From: CAYMKL01 sp964390805 | Lineage (GTDB): Bacteria > Chloroflexota > Anaerolineae > VGOG01 | Direction: 5' to 3' | Assembly: GCA_964390805.1 (NCBI GenBank) | Contig: CAYMKL010000073.1 | Coordinates: 1 to 35,541 of the forward strand | DNA length: 35,541 bases | In this document: positions 1 to 8,342 of the stretch, piece after piece | How positions within the stretch are numbered: position 1 is the first letter of the stretch | How the letters are laid out: each line of letters starts with the position of its first letter | Program-made: the position numbers and the translations under genes | The notes under the pieces: generated by a model | Databases searched by the model: none | Told to the model about the DNA's origin: nothing | Seen by the model: only the letters and a program-made list of their open reading frames with translations

Positions 1-78
1 TCCCATATCTGTCAAGTTGGTAAAGATCTTCCCACGAAAGTAGGCTTGAGCGTCCCCAGATTGAATCCCATACCCTCC

Positions 79-122
79 TGTGACACCCCAGTGATACATT
101 TGTGACTATGTTGTGACAATAA
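79..122 (+). promoter_or_regulatory. Four 11-bp-phased direct repeats (putative operator)
   Basis: Four boxes start at 79 (TGTGAC), 90 (AGTGAT), 101 (TGTGAC) and 112 (TGTGAC), exactly 11 bases apart, so all face the same side of the helix. Direct repeats with 11-bp periodicity are typical of sites for PhoB/OmpR-family response regulators. The array ends about 5 bases before a TATTAT/TATAAA stretch, so it covers where a -35 element would lie, as in class II activation. The spacing is seen directly; the identity of the regulator is inference. It sits upstream of the first gene of the eCIS operon and may control the whole cluster. Confidence 0.5.
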
Positions 123-127
123 GGGTG

Positions 128-136
128 TATTATAAA
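128..136 (+). promoter_or_regulatory. Putative -10 element of the operon promoter
   Basis: TATTAT (128-133) overlaps TATAAA (131-136). No -35 hexamer lies at the usual 16-18 bp spacing: TTGTGA at 111-116 is too close. The promoter would therefore depend on an activator bound to the 11-bp repeats at 79-122. Transcription would start about 10 bases before the first open reading frame, giving a very short leader. Confidence 0.4.
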
Positions 137-158
137 GATACTGGGAAGGCGATTGATC

Positions 159-542
159 GTGCAGAGCAGAATCTCGCCAGGCAAGGCGGGAGCATTTTCG
201 CATGCAGAGGCCATTGTGAAAGAGTATAGCGCTGTTTCCCGGATCACCGATCGTGTTGCTCCTGGGGAGCCGGGGCCACAGGCTATTTCTTTTGTCGTTC
301 GCATCTGGAAACACACAGGGCCAGCCGATCCCGAATACCGGGGCTGGGTTGAACATGTGCAGAGTGGACAAAGAACCTCCTTCCTCGGGCTGGACCAACT
401 GTCATCTGTCATCGCCGCGTACATGGGCATCCCCATCCGAAGGGGACCGGGGTGGCGGAATGGCCTGATGCGCTGGCGGGCTCGTCTCGCCGGGTACTTC
501 ACCCGGGGAGAGGATGGAGAACGGGGGGAAGGGCATAGGTAG
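159..542 (+). CDS. Small protein of unknown function at operon head
   Basis: A protein of about 127 aa that I do not assign to a named family. Its centre (around residues 46-85) reads FVVRIWKH, then RGWVEHVQSGQR, then a leucine-rich stretch. This resembles a group of small conserved hypothetical proteins whose core is an RIW-x-W-RG-x-V-x-HV-x-SG pattern, but that match is from memory. I chose GTG at 159 because a GGAAGG Shine-Dalgarno-like stretch (144-149) is well spaced from it; TTG at 153 is in frame and also possible. The C-terminus is basic. No signal peptide or membrane segment is visible. It is the first gene behind the putative operator and ends 26 bases before the Pvc16-like gene, so it may be a regulator or merely an operon passenger. 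It could also be a spurious ORF. Confidence 0.5.
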   Translation: MQSRISPGKAGAFSHAEAIVKEYSAVSRITDRVAPGEPGPQAISFVVRIWKHTGPADPEYRGWVEHVQSGQRTSFLGLDQLSSVIAAYMGIPIRRGPGWRNGLMRWRARLAGYFTRGEDGERGEGHR

Positions 543-568
543 ATTTGACAACATACTTGGAGTGAGTT

Positions 569-1192
569 GTGTACACCGCCTTGAGCGCAACTAGCCTGAC
601 TCTGGCAGAATATCTTCGACAACGCTTTGTATCCGATTCAAACCTGGCTCGCTTCTTCGATCCGGGACGCGGGGGCACCATGGTGGTGTCGCTCAATACC
701 CCTCAAGAGATGACCGAGAACGGTACCCAAGGGCTATCGCTCTGGCTCTACAGAGTAGTGAAAGACGAGCAGCGGTCGAACATGCCTCCTGAAAGGCTCG
801 ACCGGAACCAGCTAAGACGCACGCCCCTGCCCGTACGGCTGCACTATTTGGTCACGCCGATTGTCAACATTGAGGCCGAAGCAAGTCCCGAAACAGAACA
901 GGTGCTTCTCGGCAAGGTACTGCAGGCGTTTCACGACTATCCCAGGCTCCGAGGGACGGACCTGCAGGGCGATTTTGCGGGGACAACCGCTGAGTTGAAC
1001 GTCCGGCTGGAACCGTTGAGCTTGGAAGAGATCACCCGCGTCTATGATGCACTCAATCGCTCCTATCAGTTGTCGGTTTCATACGAAGTGAGTGTAGTGT
1101 ATATTCATTCAGAGCGACAAGCCGAGGACATCTCCCCAGTCGAGGTCGCATTGCCAGAATACGGTGTCATTGTCTCTTCTGAGTCGCCTTGA
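569..1192 (+). CDS. DUF4255 / Pvc16-like tail cap protein
   Basis: This 207-aa protein matches the DUF4255 (Pvc16 N-terminal) family, which in PVC and Afp particles forms the cap that terminates the sheath and tube. Seen in the sequence: the N-terminal helix with LAEYLRQRF, the strand MVVSLNTP followed by the glycine/leucine stretch LSLWLYRV, then RTPLPVRLHYLVTP, which is the most typical DUF4255 segment. The remainder is LL-rich helical sequence and a strand YQLSVSYEVSVVYI near residues 165-180. The start is GTG, with GGAG about 7 bases upstream. Placing Pvc16 at the front of the cluster rather than after the ATPase, as in Photorhabdus, is common in non-enterobacterial eCIS loci. Length is normal for the family. 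Confidence 0.85.
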   Translation: MYTALSATSLTLAEYLRQRFVSDSNLARFFDPGRGGTMVVSLNTPQEMTENGTQGLSLWLYRVVKDEQRSNMPPERLDRNQLRRTPLPVRLHYLVTPIVNIEAEASPETEQVLLGKVLQAFHDYPRLRGTDLQGDFAGTTAELNVRLEPLSLEEITRVYDALNRSYQLSVSYEVSVVYIHSERQAEDISPVEVALPEYGVIVSSESP

Positions 1193-1204
1193 TGGAATTG
1201 GACC

Positions 1205-2365
1205 ATGCCGCGTCGAGTTGTCGAAGTCAAGGGAAGAACGTACACCATTTCCATGGATGATCCAATGCCACTGACCCAGCGTATCTGGGCTGTGGTAAGC
1301 GCACGAATCGTCGACGAAATGACACTTGAACCTCCGAGAAGCCGCGTGTCGATCAACACCGATGTTCCCGACCTCACGCCCCGCGTGACGAGCGATGGCT
1401 TGGCGGGATTGATCGGGATACCTGGGCAAGTGTTTCCCAATTTGACTGCCCAGAGCTACGAGGTGGATCTGACTATCACGGCTGAAGGGTACATTCCATA
1501 TCGCGAACGGGTGACCATTGCCCAAAACGTAGACTTTCCTGAGGCCTTTGTCCCAACCGAAATCGCGGTTTTGATGCACCGGCGCCCCATCGTCATGGCC
1601 GGCCGAACGGTTCGCCGAGTCGGGAACACAATGGTGCCCGTGCCGGGGGCCAGGGTGCGGATCACCGGAGTCTGGCGCAATCCTCCCCCGGCCGACCTGG
1701 ACCCGCCGGCCGAGGCACCCAACGTCGTCTCCTTGCATCCCCCACTGGCCTTTGCCCGCGCCACGGGCATCGGATCCCTCCGGCGCAGGAACATCACGCC
1801 CGTGGTCGGTGAAGACAAACGGCTGCTGGTCGCAGTTGCTCCCGGCGAGACCCAGCTCAGATTATCAGATAGGGTCAATCTGGCATCTGGAGACGTCATC
1901 GAGATTGAAGGTGCCAACCCCGGTCGTATGGAGTACCTGACCATCGACACAGTTTCCGGGGCCAGTACGGCCGATCAGCCGGCCGACATCACCCTGAACT
2001 ATCCTCTCGCTTACTCGCATCATGACGATGTCGTGGTACGAAAGGTCATCCCACAAGCACCTGGAACCGGCAACCTGTTCAGGCAGAATGCGATCAAGGA
2101 TGACACCTGTGTCTTCCTTGCTACAATGAACGACCTCAGCGGTACCAGCGTAGCCGAGGTCTCCGGCGGTGGCAGTCCGACCGAGTACCATGTCTTACAC
2201 CTTTTCACGGTAGCCAGTGACGCCGATGGCTACTATCGTTTGCCTCCACTGAGCCGCGTAGCCCGGCTTGAAATCGAAGCTGTGCACGGCGTGCAGACCA
2301 TCACTCAAACCATCAGCCCGGACTACACCCGCCGGGAGAATCGTATTGACTTTGTGTTCAGGTAA
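1205..2365 (+). CDS. eCIS-associated protein with Ig/carboxypeptidase-regulatory-like domains
   Basis: A 386-aa beta-rich protein with no catalytic motif that I recognise. Residues 30-130 look like a beta-sandwich (VVSARIVDEM, then YEVDLTITAEGYIPYRERV). A proline-rich stretch near 160-175 (PPPADLDPPAEAP) follows. Residues ~200-285 form a module with SGDVIEIEGA, EYLTID and NYPLAYSH. The C-terminal ~55 residues, with DADGYYRLPPL and a final strand, resemble a carboxypeptidase regulatory-like fold. The 200-285 module recurs in several copies inside the neighbouring giant sheath protein. There is no signal peptide. Its place between the cap and sheath genes suggests a structural or sheath-decorating role; that is inference. 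Confidence 0.6.
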   Translation: MPRRVVEVKGRTYTISMDDPMPLTQRIWAVVSARIVDEMTLEPPRSRVSINTDVPDLTPRVTSDGLAGLIGIPGQVFPNLTAQSYEVDLTITAEGYIPYRERVTIAQNVDFPEAFVPTEIAVLMHRRPIVMAGRTVRRVGNTMVPVPGARVRITGVWRNPPPADLDPPAEAPNVVSLHPPLAFARATGIGSLRRRNITPVVGEDKRLLVAVAPGETQLRLSDRVNLASGDVIEIEGANPGRMEYLTIDTVSGASTADQPADITLNYPLAYSHHDDVVVRKVIPQAPGTGNLFRQNAIKDDTCVFLATMNDLSGTSVAEVSGGGSPTEYHVLHLFTVASDADGYYRLPPLSRVARLEIEAVHGVQTITQTISPDYTRRENRIDFVFR

Positions 2366-2405
2366 AGGCGCAAGCCAATTTTAGAGACGCAAGAGGAGGA
2401 GTATC

Positions 2406-5400
2406 ATGCCTGAGTATTTGTCGCCAGGAGTCTATGTCGAAGAGATCGACACAGGAAGCAAGCCCATTGAGGGCGTAAGTACCAGCACTACGGGCATGGT
2501 GGGCATTTCAGAGCGCGGCCCCGTCAATGTCCCGATCCTCGTAACCAGTTACGGGGAATTTCGGCGTTGGTTCGGAGACCGACTTGACATCAACGTCTTT
2601 AGCAACGCACTAGGTGCCCACTGTTACTTGCCCTATGCGGTAGAGGGATTCTTCAGAAACGGCGGCAAGCGGCTGTACGTTACGCGCGTGTTGCCTCAGG
2701 CCGCCACACATGCGGCGGTGTTCCTATTCGACCGGGGTGAAGAGGGGTCCGCGGACACCCTGATCCTGCGAGCCGCTGGGGAGCAGAGCGGGACCGCTGC
2801 CAACCTGCCCTTGCTGTACCCGATGGACATCAGTGACCTCTCCGACACCCCTCCAGACAACTGGATTCGCATCGGCGACGGCAGCACGGCAGAGTACCGC
2901 CAGATCACGGCGTTGGGTACGGTGGCGAACAACACGCACATCCCGCTAGGCTTTCCCCTAGGGCAGTCCCATGCCAGCGGCGTCACTGTGGAGCAGTTCC
3001 CCCGGACATCGGATGCGGGGCTAGGGCTCACCTACAGTGCAGCCTTCACGCTAGCAACAGACACGGAGGTCGGAGATCGCAGCATTGAGGTCAGCGGGGC
3101 TAATGCCGACATCACCGCTCTCATCGCAAGCGCAGACCAGTTGCTGGAGATCGGTGCGGCAGGCGCAGTTGAGTATCGCATCGTCCAGGAAGTGACCCAG
3201 CTTGCCTCGGATCGAGCACGGGTTCGCCTAGAGAGCGCCTTGGTGTTCGGATACGACAGCGCTACAGCGGTGACTCCTCTCCAGGTACCGGCTGCGGCCG
3301 CCACCGCTAACCTAGCACTGGAGGCCGATGCTGGCGATGGACTGCTGTTTGTAGATGATCGTGGTGGTGCCTTTGACACCCTCAATGATCTGCTGATCCT
3401 CGATGCCGGTGGGGCCAGCCCGGAGGTCCGGCGTATCGGCGAGTTGAGCAGCTTGGCGCTTTCTACCGGGGCCTACGAGGACTATCCGGCGGCCGGCCTG
3501 GTCCAAGAGGTGACCCTCGGCGACGATGACCGTAGTCTGACGGCGGCTGCGGCAGTCGGCGACACCACTGTCACCCTCGACGATACCAGTGCCCTGGGCG
3601 CGGGGGATACCCTGCTGGTAGACGTGAATGCCAACCAAGAAACCATGACCATCCGGTCAGTGAACACAGCAGCGAATCAGGTCACTTTCACCACGGCCCT
3701 GACCATCGCCCACGCCGCCGGGACGGCCGTCGTGCCCGCCGACAAGTCCCTCACCGCCAATGCCGCGGCCGGTTCTCGGGTGATCGCCCTGGATAACCGC
3801 CTGGGGCTGTCGGTAGGTGACGTGATCCGCATTGGCGAATCCCCGAACGACGAATACATGGCCATCAGTGCCATCCCCAATCCGTCGCCGCGTGGTGTGG
3901 CACCCAACGCTGGCAACGTCGTGCTGGACCATCCGCTGCAGCGCAGCTTCACCAGTGGGACTGAGGTACGCCGGCAACATACACCCGCCGTCGTCGCCAT
4001 GCAGCCCACGGTCTTGGTCTTGGAAGCTGAAGAAGACGGCGACGAGTTGCTGGTGAGCGACGGCACTGGCTACGCCCAGAACGACATTGTGCGGATCACA
4101 ACGCCCACCAACGAAGAATTCTATCACCGAACGTCGCAGAACGCGACCGCTCTGGCCTCTGTCGCCGAGGCAACCCTCGGGCAAGCCCTCGACCGGGCTC
4201 ACCCGGCAGGGTCCGCATTGGTGGGTCGCAACCGACTCATTGAAGTGCAGGCGCTGGACGCAGGCGCCTGGGGCAACCGGCTGCGGATCGCCGTGCAGGA
4301 TGAGACCACTGGACTGGTGAGCCGTACCACCGTGACCGCGCGGGTCAACGCCACGACCATCCGGCTGGCATCTGCGGCGGGCCTGGAACCAGGGACTGTC
4401 CTAGAGCTGCTGGACCCGGCCGATCACTCACCCGTGGGCGACCCGGTCAAAGTGGATGCCGTGGCCCGTACGGCGGACTATACGGTCACCCTGGCCACAC
4501 CCGGGATGTCGGCCCAGCAGACCGCTGTGTTCAACAACCGGGGCCTGGAAGCGCGTTCTCGCGAGTTCCAGCTAAGTGTCTACCTTCTGCGCCAGCCCGA
4601 CCCCGCCATGCCTACCCGCGACGACACCGTGATCGCCTCCGAGACTTTCCGTCACCTGTCCATGGATCCCCGTCACCCGCGCTACCTTGAGACCATCATC
4701 GGCGCGATAGGCGGCGCGCTCCGCCTGTCGGACAGGCGTCCTGAGGGCGCCTCCGAATACATTCGCGTCCGTGACCTGAATCCCAGCCAGGCGCTCCGCC
4801 TCGGGGCGGAAGCGCTGGTGGACATCCTGCCGACGGGTGTTCAACGTCCAGCGCGGCACCAGGTGGAGCACGGCGACGACTCGATACTCACCCTGAGCGA
4901 CAACACCTATATCGGCAGCGACGCCGCCGATCCCGAGAACCGCACCGGCCTCCACACCTTGCGCAACGTGGAAGAGATCAGCTTGGTCGCCATTCCCGGC
5001 CAGTTCAGGGCTGCGATCCAACAGGCCCTGATCAACCACTGCGAGACGATGCGCTACCGCTTCGCCGTGATGGACGGACCGCCCCCACCTAACGACTCGT
5101 TGAACGACGTACAGGTTCAGCGCCAGCAGTTCGACACCAAGTACGCTGCGCTCTACTACCCGTGGCTGCTGATCCAGGAGCCATTCCCTGCGAACCTGGC
5201 TCAGATTCGGGACTTTCCCATCCCGCCGTCGGGCCACACTCTCGGTATCTACGCGCGTACCGACATTGAGCGTGGGGTGCACAAGGCACCCGCCAACGAA
5301 GTCGTGCGCGGGATCCGGGGCTTGCAGCGGAGCCTGAGCAAAGGAGAACACGATATCCTCAACCCATCCCCGGTCAACATCAACGTCATCCGCGACTTCC

Positions 5401-5792
5401 GCCGGAACAACCGTGGCATCCGGGTGTGGGGTGGCCGGGTTATCACCAGCGATACCGACTGGAAATACGTAAACGTGCGCCGCTTGCTGATCTTCATTGA
5501 GCATTCTATTGACCGAGGACTGCAATGGGTCGTCTTTGAGCCCAACGCAGAACCTCTCTGGGCCCGGGTGCGTCGCACCATTTCGAACTTTTTGACGGTG
5601 GTATGGCGCAATGGTGCCCTGGAGGGAACCAAACCAGAAGAAGCCTTCTTCGTCAAGTGCGACCGCACCACCATGACGCAAACGGACATTGACAACGGGC
5701 GCTTGATCTGTGTCATTGGCGTGGCCCCGGTCAAGCCGGCAGAGTTTGTTATCATCCGCATCGGTCTGTGGACTGCCCACGCGGAAGATTGA
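2406..5792 (+). CDS. Giant contractile tail sheath protein with modular insertion
   Basis: Phage-tail-sheath family, role as Pvc2/3/4. The N-terminus has the family start YLSPGVYVEEID and the segment YAVEGFFRNGGKRLYVTRV (to residue ~98). The C-terminal core (~880-1128) has PPSGHTLGIYARTD, GVHKAPANE, NINVIRDF, the segment WKYVNVRRLLIFIEHSID, and EEAFFVKCD. Ordinary sheaths are 350-700 aa. This one is 1128 aa because ~500 residues lie between residue ~112 and the conserved DAGAWGNRL strand at ~612; in the second sheath the same strand is at ~113. The insertion contains about six tandem beta modules of 70-85 aa, each with a GD-x-hydrophobic-x-IG turn, an EY/ET strand and a late hydrophobic strand ending AHAAGT or similar. 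A strong Shine-Dalgarno, GAGGAGGA, precedes the ATG. The sheath subunit contracts to drive the tube; the insertion would decorate the outer surface. Confidence 0.93.
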   Translation: MPEYLSPGVYVEEIDTGSKPIEGVSTSTTGMVGISERGPVNVPILVTSYGEFRRWFGDRLDINVFSNALGAHCYLPYAVEGFFRNGGKRLYVTRVLPQAATHAAVFLFDRGEEGSADTLILRAAGEQSGTAANLPLLYPMDISDLSDTPPDNWIRIGDGSTAEYRQITALGTVANNTHIPLGFPLGQSHASGVTVEQFPRTSDAGLGLTYSAAFTLATDTEVGDRSIEVSGANADITALIASADQLLEIGAAGAVEYRIVQEVTQLASDRARVRLESALVFGYDSATAVTPLQVPAAAATANLALEADAGDGLLFVDDRGGAFDTLNDLLILDAGGASPEVRRIGELSSLALSTGAYEDYPAAGLVQEVTLGDDDRSLTAAAAVGDTTVTLDDTSALGAGDTLLVDVNANQETMTIRSVNTAANQVTFTTALTIAHAAGTAVVPADKSLTANAAAGSRVIALDNRLGLSVGDVIRIGESPNDEYMAISAIPNPSPRGVAPNAGNVVLDHPLQRSFTSGTEVRRQHTPAVVAMQPTVLVLEAEEDGDELLVSDGTGYAQNDIVRITTPTNEEFYHRTSQNATALASVAEATLGQALDRAHPAGSALVGRNRLIEVQALDAGAWGNRLRIAVQDETTGLVSRTTVTARVNATTIRLASAAGLEPGTVLELLDPADHSPVGDPVKVDAVARTADYTVTLATPGMSAQQTAVFNNRGLEARSREFQLSVYLLRQPDPAMPTRDDTVIASETFRHLSMDPRHPRYLETIIGAIGGALRLSDRRPEGASEYIRVRDLNPSQALRLGAEALVDILPTGVQRPARHQVEHGDDSILTLSDNTYIGSDAADPENRTGLHTLRNVEEISLVAIPGQFRAAIQQALINHCETMRYRFAVMDGPPPPNDSLNDVQVQRQQFDTKYAALYYPWLLIQEPFPANLAQIRDFPIPPSGHTLGIYARTDIERGVHKAPANEVVRGIRGLQRSLSKGEHDILNPSPVNINVIRDFRRNNRGIRVWGGRVITSDTDWKYVNVRRLLIFIEHSIDRGLQWVVFEPNAEPLWARVRRTISNFLTVVWRNGALEGTKPEEAFFVKCDRTTMTQTDIDNGRLICVIGVAPVKPAEFVIIRIGLWTAHAED

Positions 5793-5807
5793 AAGGAGAT
5801 CTGAAAC

Positions 5808-6251
5808 ATGCCAACCGGAGAGCGTACTGATCCCTACCGGGCGTTTAACTTCCGCATCGAGATTGACGGTCTCGAAGCCGGTAGCTTCAGTGAATGTAGT
5901 GGACTGTCGAGCGAAGGGGATGCGGTCGACTATCGCGAAGGCACGGATATCCCGCTCACCCTGCGCAAGCTGGTGGGATTGCGCACGTACACAAACCTCA
6001 CCCTGAAGCGCGGCTACACCCAGAACGCAGAGCTCTGGAACTGGCACAGCAACATCGTGAACGGCGTACCAGACCGCCGCAATGGTTCCATCATTCTCAT
6101 GGACGAAGAACGCAACGACGTGATGCGCTGGAACTTTGAGAATGGCTGGATCAACAAGATCGAAGGACCATCGCTGAATGCCAGCGGCAATGAGGTGGCC
6201 ATCGAATCCGCGGAGATCATACACGAGGGTTTGACCTTCGAACTACCCTGA
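5808..6251 (+). CDS. Tail tube protein (Pvc1/Pvc5-like)
   Basis: A 147-aa protein of the T4 gp19-like tail tube family, the hexameric inner tube that surrounds cargo and is expelled on contraction. Seen: YRAFNFRIEIDG near the start, the segment GSFSECSGLSSEGDAVDYRE, the strand VGLRTYTNLTLKRG, LWNW, then NRNGSI-like strand GSIILMDEE, and the final strands NEVAIESAEIIHEGL. These are the family hallmarks, and the length is exactly typical. An almost perfect Shine-Dalgarno (AAAGGAGAT at 5792-5800) implies high expression, as expected for a major structural protein. It follows the giant sheath by 15 bases and is trailed by a stable hairpin. Confidence 0.93.
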   Translation: MPTGERTDPYRAFNFRIEIDGLEAGSFSECSGLSSEGDAVDYREGTDIPLTLRKLVGLRTYTNLTLKRGYTQNAELWNWHSNIVNGVPDRRNGSIILMDEERNDVMRWNFENGWINKIEGPSLNASGNEVAIESAEIIHEGLTFELP

Positions 6252-6267
6252 TCCGTCGCCCCAGGGG

Positions 6268-6292
6268 CCTGGAACTGCACTCTTGTTCCAGG
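6268..6292 (+). other. Perfect 8-bp stem-loop after first tube gene
   Basis: CCTGGAAC at 6268-6275 pairs perfectly with GTTCCAGG at 6285-6292 across a 9-base loop. No T-tract follows, so it is not a classic intrinsic terminator. It lies in the 72-base gap between tube 1 and sheath 2, the widest gap within the particle genes. A likely role is to stabilise or process the mRNA of the highly expressed sheath-tube pair, or to cause partial attenuation. The pairing is seen directly; the function is inference. Confidence 0.45.
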
Positions 6293-6323
6293 GTCTCGGT
6301 GTAGTGTTATGGAGCTGTAGCCA

Positions 6324-8342
6324 GTGCCGACCTACCTCACACCCGGAGTGTACTACGAGCGCGTGGACGCCAGCGGTCCCGCTATCTCTGCCATCCGAAC
6401 GGACGTGGCGGGTTTCGTGGGCATTGCCCAGCGAGGCCCCATTGACACTCCCGTACCGGTCCAGTCGTGGCGGCAGTTCCAGGCCCATTTTGGCGGGTTT
6501 ATTGGCTCCGGCTTTCTGGCCTATGCCGTACGCGCTTTCTTTGAGAATGGCGGGCGGCGATGCTGGGTGGTGCGGGTAGCCTCCCGCGATCCAAATGGTG
6601 GGGCCAAGACCGCAGGGATCACCGTACAGAGCCTGTCTGGCAGAGATATCTGGCGCATCGCCGCCTCCAGCCCCGGCACCTGGGGGAACAATCTGTCGGT
6701 GACGCTCAAGGAAACGCACCGGGCACAGACCGAGTCGAAGCCGAGGGAAAGCCGCCCGGATGCCTTTGCGGTCTCCTCCACCAGTGGGTTCGCCCGGGGC
6801 ACGCTGGTACGCCTCTCCCAGCATCCAGCGCCCCCAATTTGGAAGGTGGTCTCCGACGTGGATCCCATCGAAGGGCATCTGGTGTGGGTCCGCGGCGACC
6901 GTGAGGCCAGGCTGCCATACGATAGCCCTGTGGCAGGGTTCGATCCCGATCATCCTATACTCATCGAAAGCGTCGAGTACACGCTGCTGGTAAGGGAATC
7001 GGGGGACCCCGTTGTCCTGTACGAGGGACTCTCCCTGGTGCCGGAGCACGAGGCTTATGGCCCGCGAGTCCTGCGGCCGTTAGATGGTGCCAGTGGTTTT
7101 GAGGCATCGGGGACCCTGCCAGCAGCGCCACATCCCATCGCCATCAAAGAGCTGCGAGATCCTATCCCCGACGACCTCGAGCCACTGGCTGTCCCCCAGA
7201 ATGCGGCGATTTTCCTGGAACAGGGGGGCGATGGGCTGGATCTGCTGCAAGCCCACGATTTCATCGGCAAGGCGATTTCGCCCCTGGACAGCGATACGGT
7301 TCAGCAGCTCAAGCGGCGTGGCATACGAGCCTTGAGCTTGGTGAACGAAGTCTCCGTCGTCGCGGTGCCCGACATCCACATCCAACCTCTCTACGTTCCA
7401 GCCAAGTCCCCTCCGCCGCCGTGTGAGCCCGATCGCTGTTTGCCGCAGGAGATCGTTCTACCGGCGCCGCCCAGGACACCCACAGAGATGGAACTGCCGC
7501 CCGTGTTTTCGGAAGATGACATCTACCTCGTTCAAGCTGCCCTGGTGCAGCACTGCGAAGAACGCCGCGACCGCATCGCGCTCCTGGATCCGCCCCTGGC
7601 TGTGGCCCGGGACGATGAAGTGGGGATTGGCGCCGTGCGCGCCTGGCGCAGCCGGTTCGACTCCAGGTACGCTGCCTTCTACTATCCCTGGCTGCGGGTG
7701 GTGGATCCGCTGCAGACCTCCACAGGCATTGTGCGCGACATTCCGCCAACCGGCCACGTGGCCGGGCAATACGCGCGAACCGACTTTGCAGTCGGCGTTC
7801 ACAAGGCACCGGCAAACGCACCACTGGCATGGGTACAGGATGTAACCGTAAACGTCAACGACGCCGTGCACGGAATCTTGAATCCCTTGGGCATAAACGT
7901 CATCCGCCCTTTCCCCAGCCGGGGCATCCGCATCTTTGGCGCTCGAACGGTCAGTAGCGATCCGAGCTGGCGTTATGTGAATGTCAGGCGCCTGTTGATG
8001 ATGATCGAGGAAGCCATCGACATGTCAACGCAGTGGGCCGTCTTTGAGCCCAACGATGTGTACACCCGGGCCAAGCTCCGACTCGCCCTCACCAGCTTTC
8101 TGGTTGCTTTGTGGCAGCAGGGCGCTCTGATGGGCAGCTCAACAGAGGAAGCCTTCTTTGTCAAATGCGACGAGGAAAACAACCCACCCAGCGAACGGGA
8201 CAAAGGGAGACTCTTGGCGGAGGTCGGTGTAGCGCCCTCCAAACCGTTCGAATTCATCGTCTTGAAAGTGGGACGAACAAACGACGAGTTTGAGATCTCT
8301 GAATTGCCAATGCGCGCAGGAGGTAGGCAATGGCTGTTCTGA
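6324..8342 (+). CDS. Second contractile tail sheath protein
   Basis: A 672-aa tail sheath paralogue of the giant sheath. N-terminus: YLTPGVYYERVD, then FVGIAQRGPIDTPVPV, then YAVRAFFENGGRRCWVVRV, leading straight into SSPGTWGNNLSVTLK at ~113. A single module (~145-205) resembles one copy of the giant sheath's insertion. A proline-rich linker (~350-390, with KSPPPPCEP and PAPPRTPTE) precedes the C-terminal core, which carries GHVAGQYARTD, FAVGVHKAPAN, NVIRPF, WRYVNVRRLLMMIEEAID and EEAFFVKCDEE. The start is GTG with GGAG 9 bases upstream. eCIS often encode two or three sheaths; this one may form a baseplate-proximal ring, as Pvc3/Pvc4 are thought to. It overlaps the next tube gene by 13 bases, so the pair is translationally coupled. 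Confidence 0.92.
   Translation: MPTYLTPGVYYERVDASGPAISAIRTDVAGFVGIAQRGPIDTPVPVQSWRQFQAHFGGFIGSGFLAYAVRAFFENGGRRCWVVRVASRDPNGGAKTAGITVQSLSGRDIWRIAASSPGTWGNNLSVTLKETHRAQTESKPRESRPDAFAVSSTSGFARGTLVRLSQHPAPPIWKVVSDVDPIEGHLVWVRGDREARLPYDSPVAGFDPDHPILIESVEYTLLVRESGDPVVLYEGLSLVPEHEAYGPRVLRPLDGASGFEASGTLPAAPHPIAIKELRDPIPDDLEPLAVPQNAAIFLEQGGDGLDLLQAHDFIGKAISPLDSDTVQQLKRRGIRALSLVNEVSVVAVPDIHIQPLYVPAKSPPPPCEPDRCLPQEIVLPAPPRTPTEMELPPVFSEDDIYLVQAALVQHCEERRDRIALLDPPLAVARDDEVGIGAVRAWRSRFDSRYAAFYYPWLRVVDPLQTSTGIVRDIPPTGHVAGQYARTDFAVGVHKAPANAPLAWVQDVTVNVNDAVHGILNPLGINVIRPFPSRGIRIFGARTVSSDPSWRYVNVRRLLMMIEEAIDMSTQWAVFEPNDVYTRAKLRLALTSFLVALWQQGALMGSSTEEAFFVKCDEENNPPSERDKGRLLAEVGVAPSKPFEFIVLKVGRTNDEFEISELPMRAGGRQWLF

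Noticed and set aside
12..398. Minus-strand open frame covering the upstream region
   Set aside because: It crosses the phased operator boxes and the -10-like element and overlaps the first + strand gene. Its translation resembles no family I know.
4572..6224. A 550-codon open frame on the minus strand
   Set aside because: It runs antisense to the conserved sheath C-terminus and tube gene. Its translation shows no family motif and is the mirror of GC-rich codon usage on the + strand.
6268..6292. Intrinsic terminator after the first tube gene
   Set aside because: The stem is perfect but no T-tract follows and the operon continues, so it is listed only as a stem-loop.
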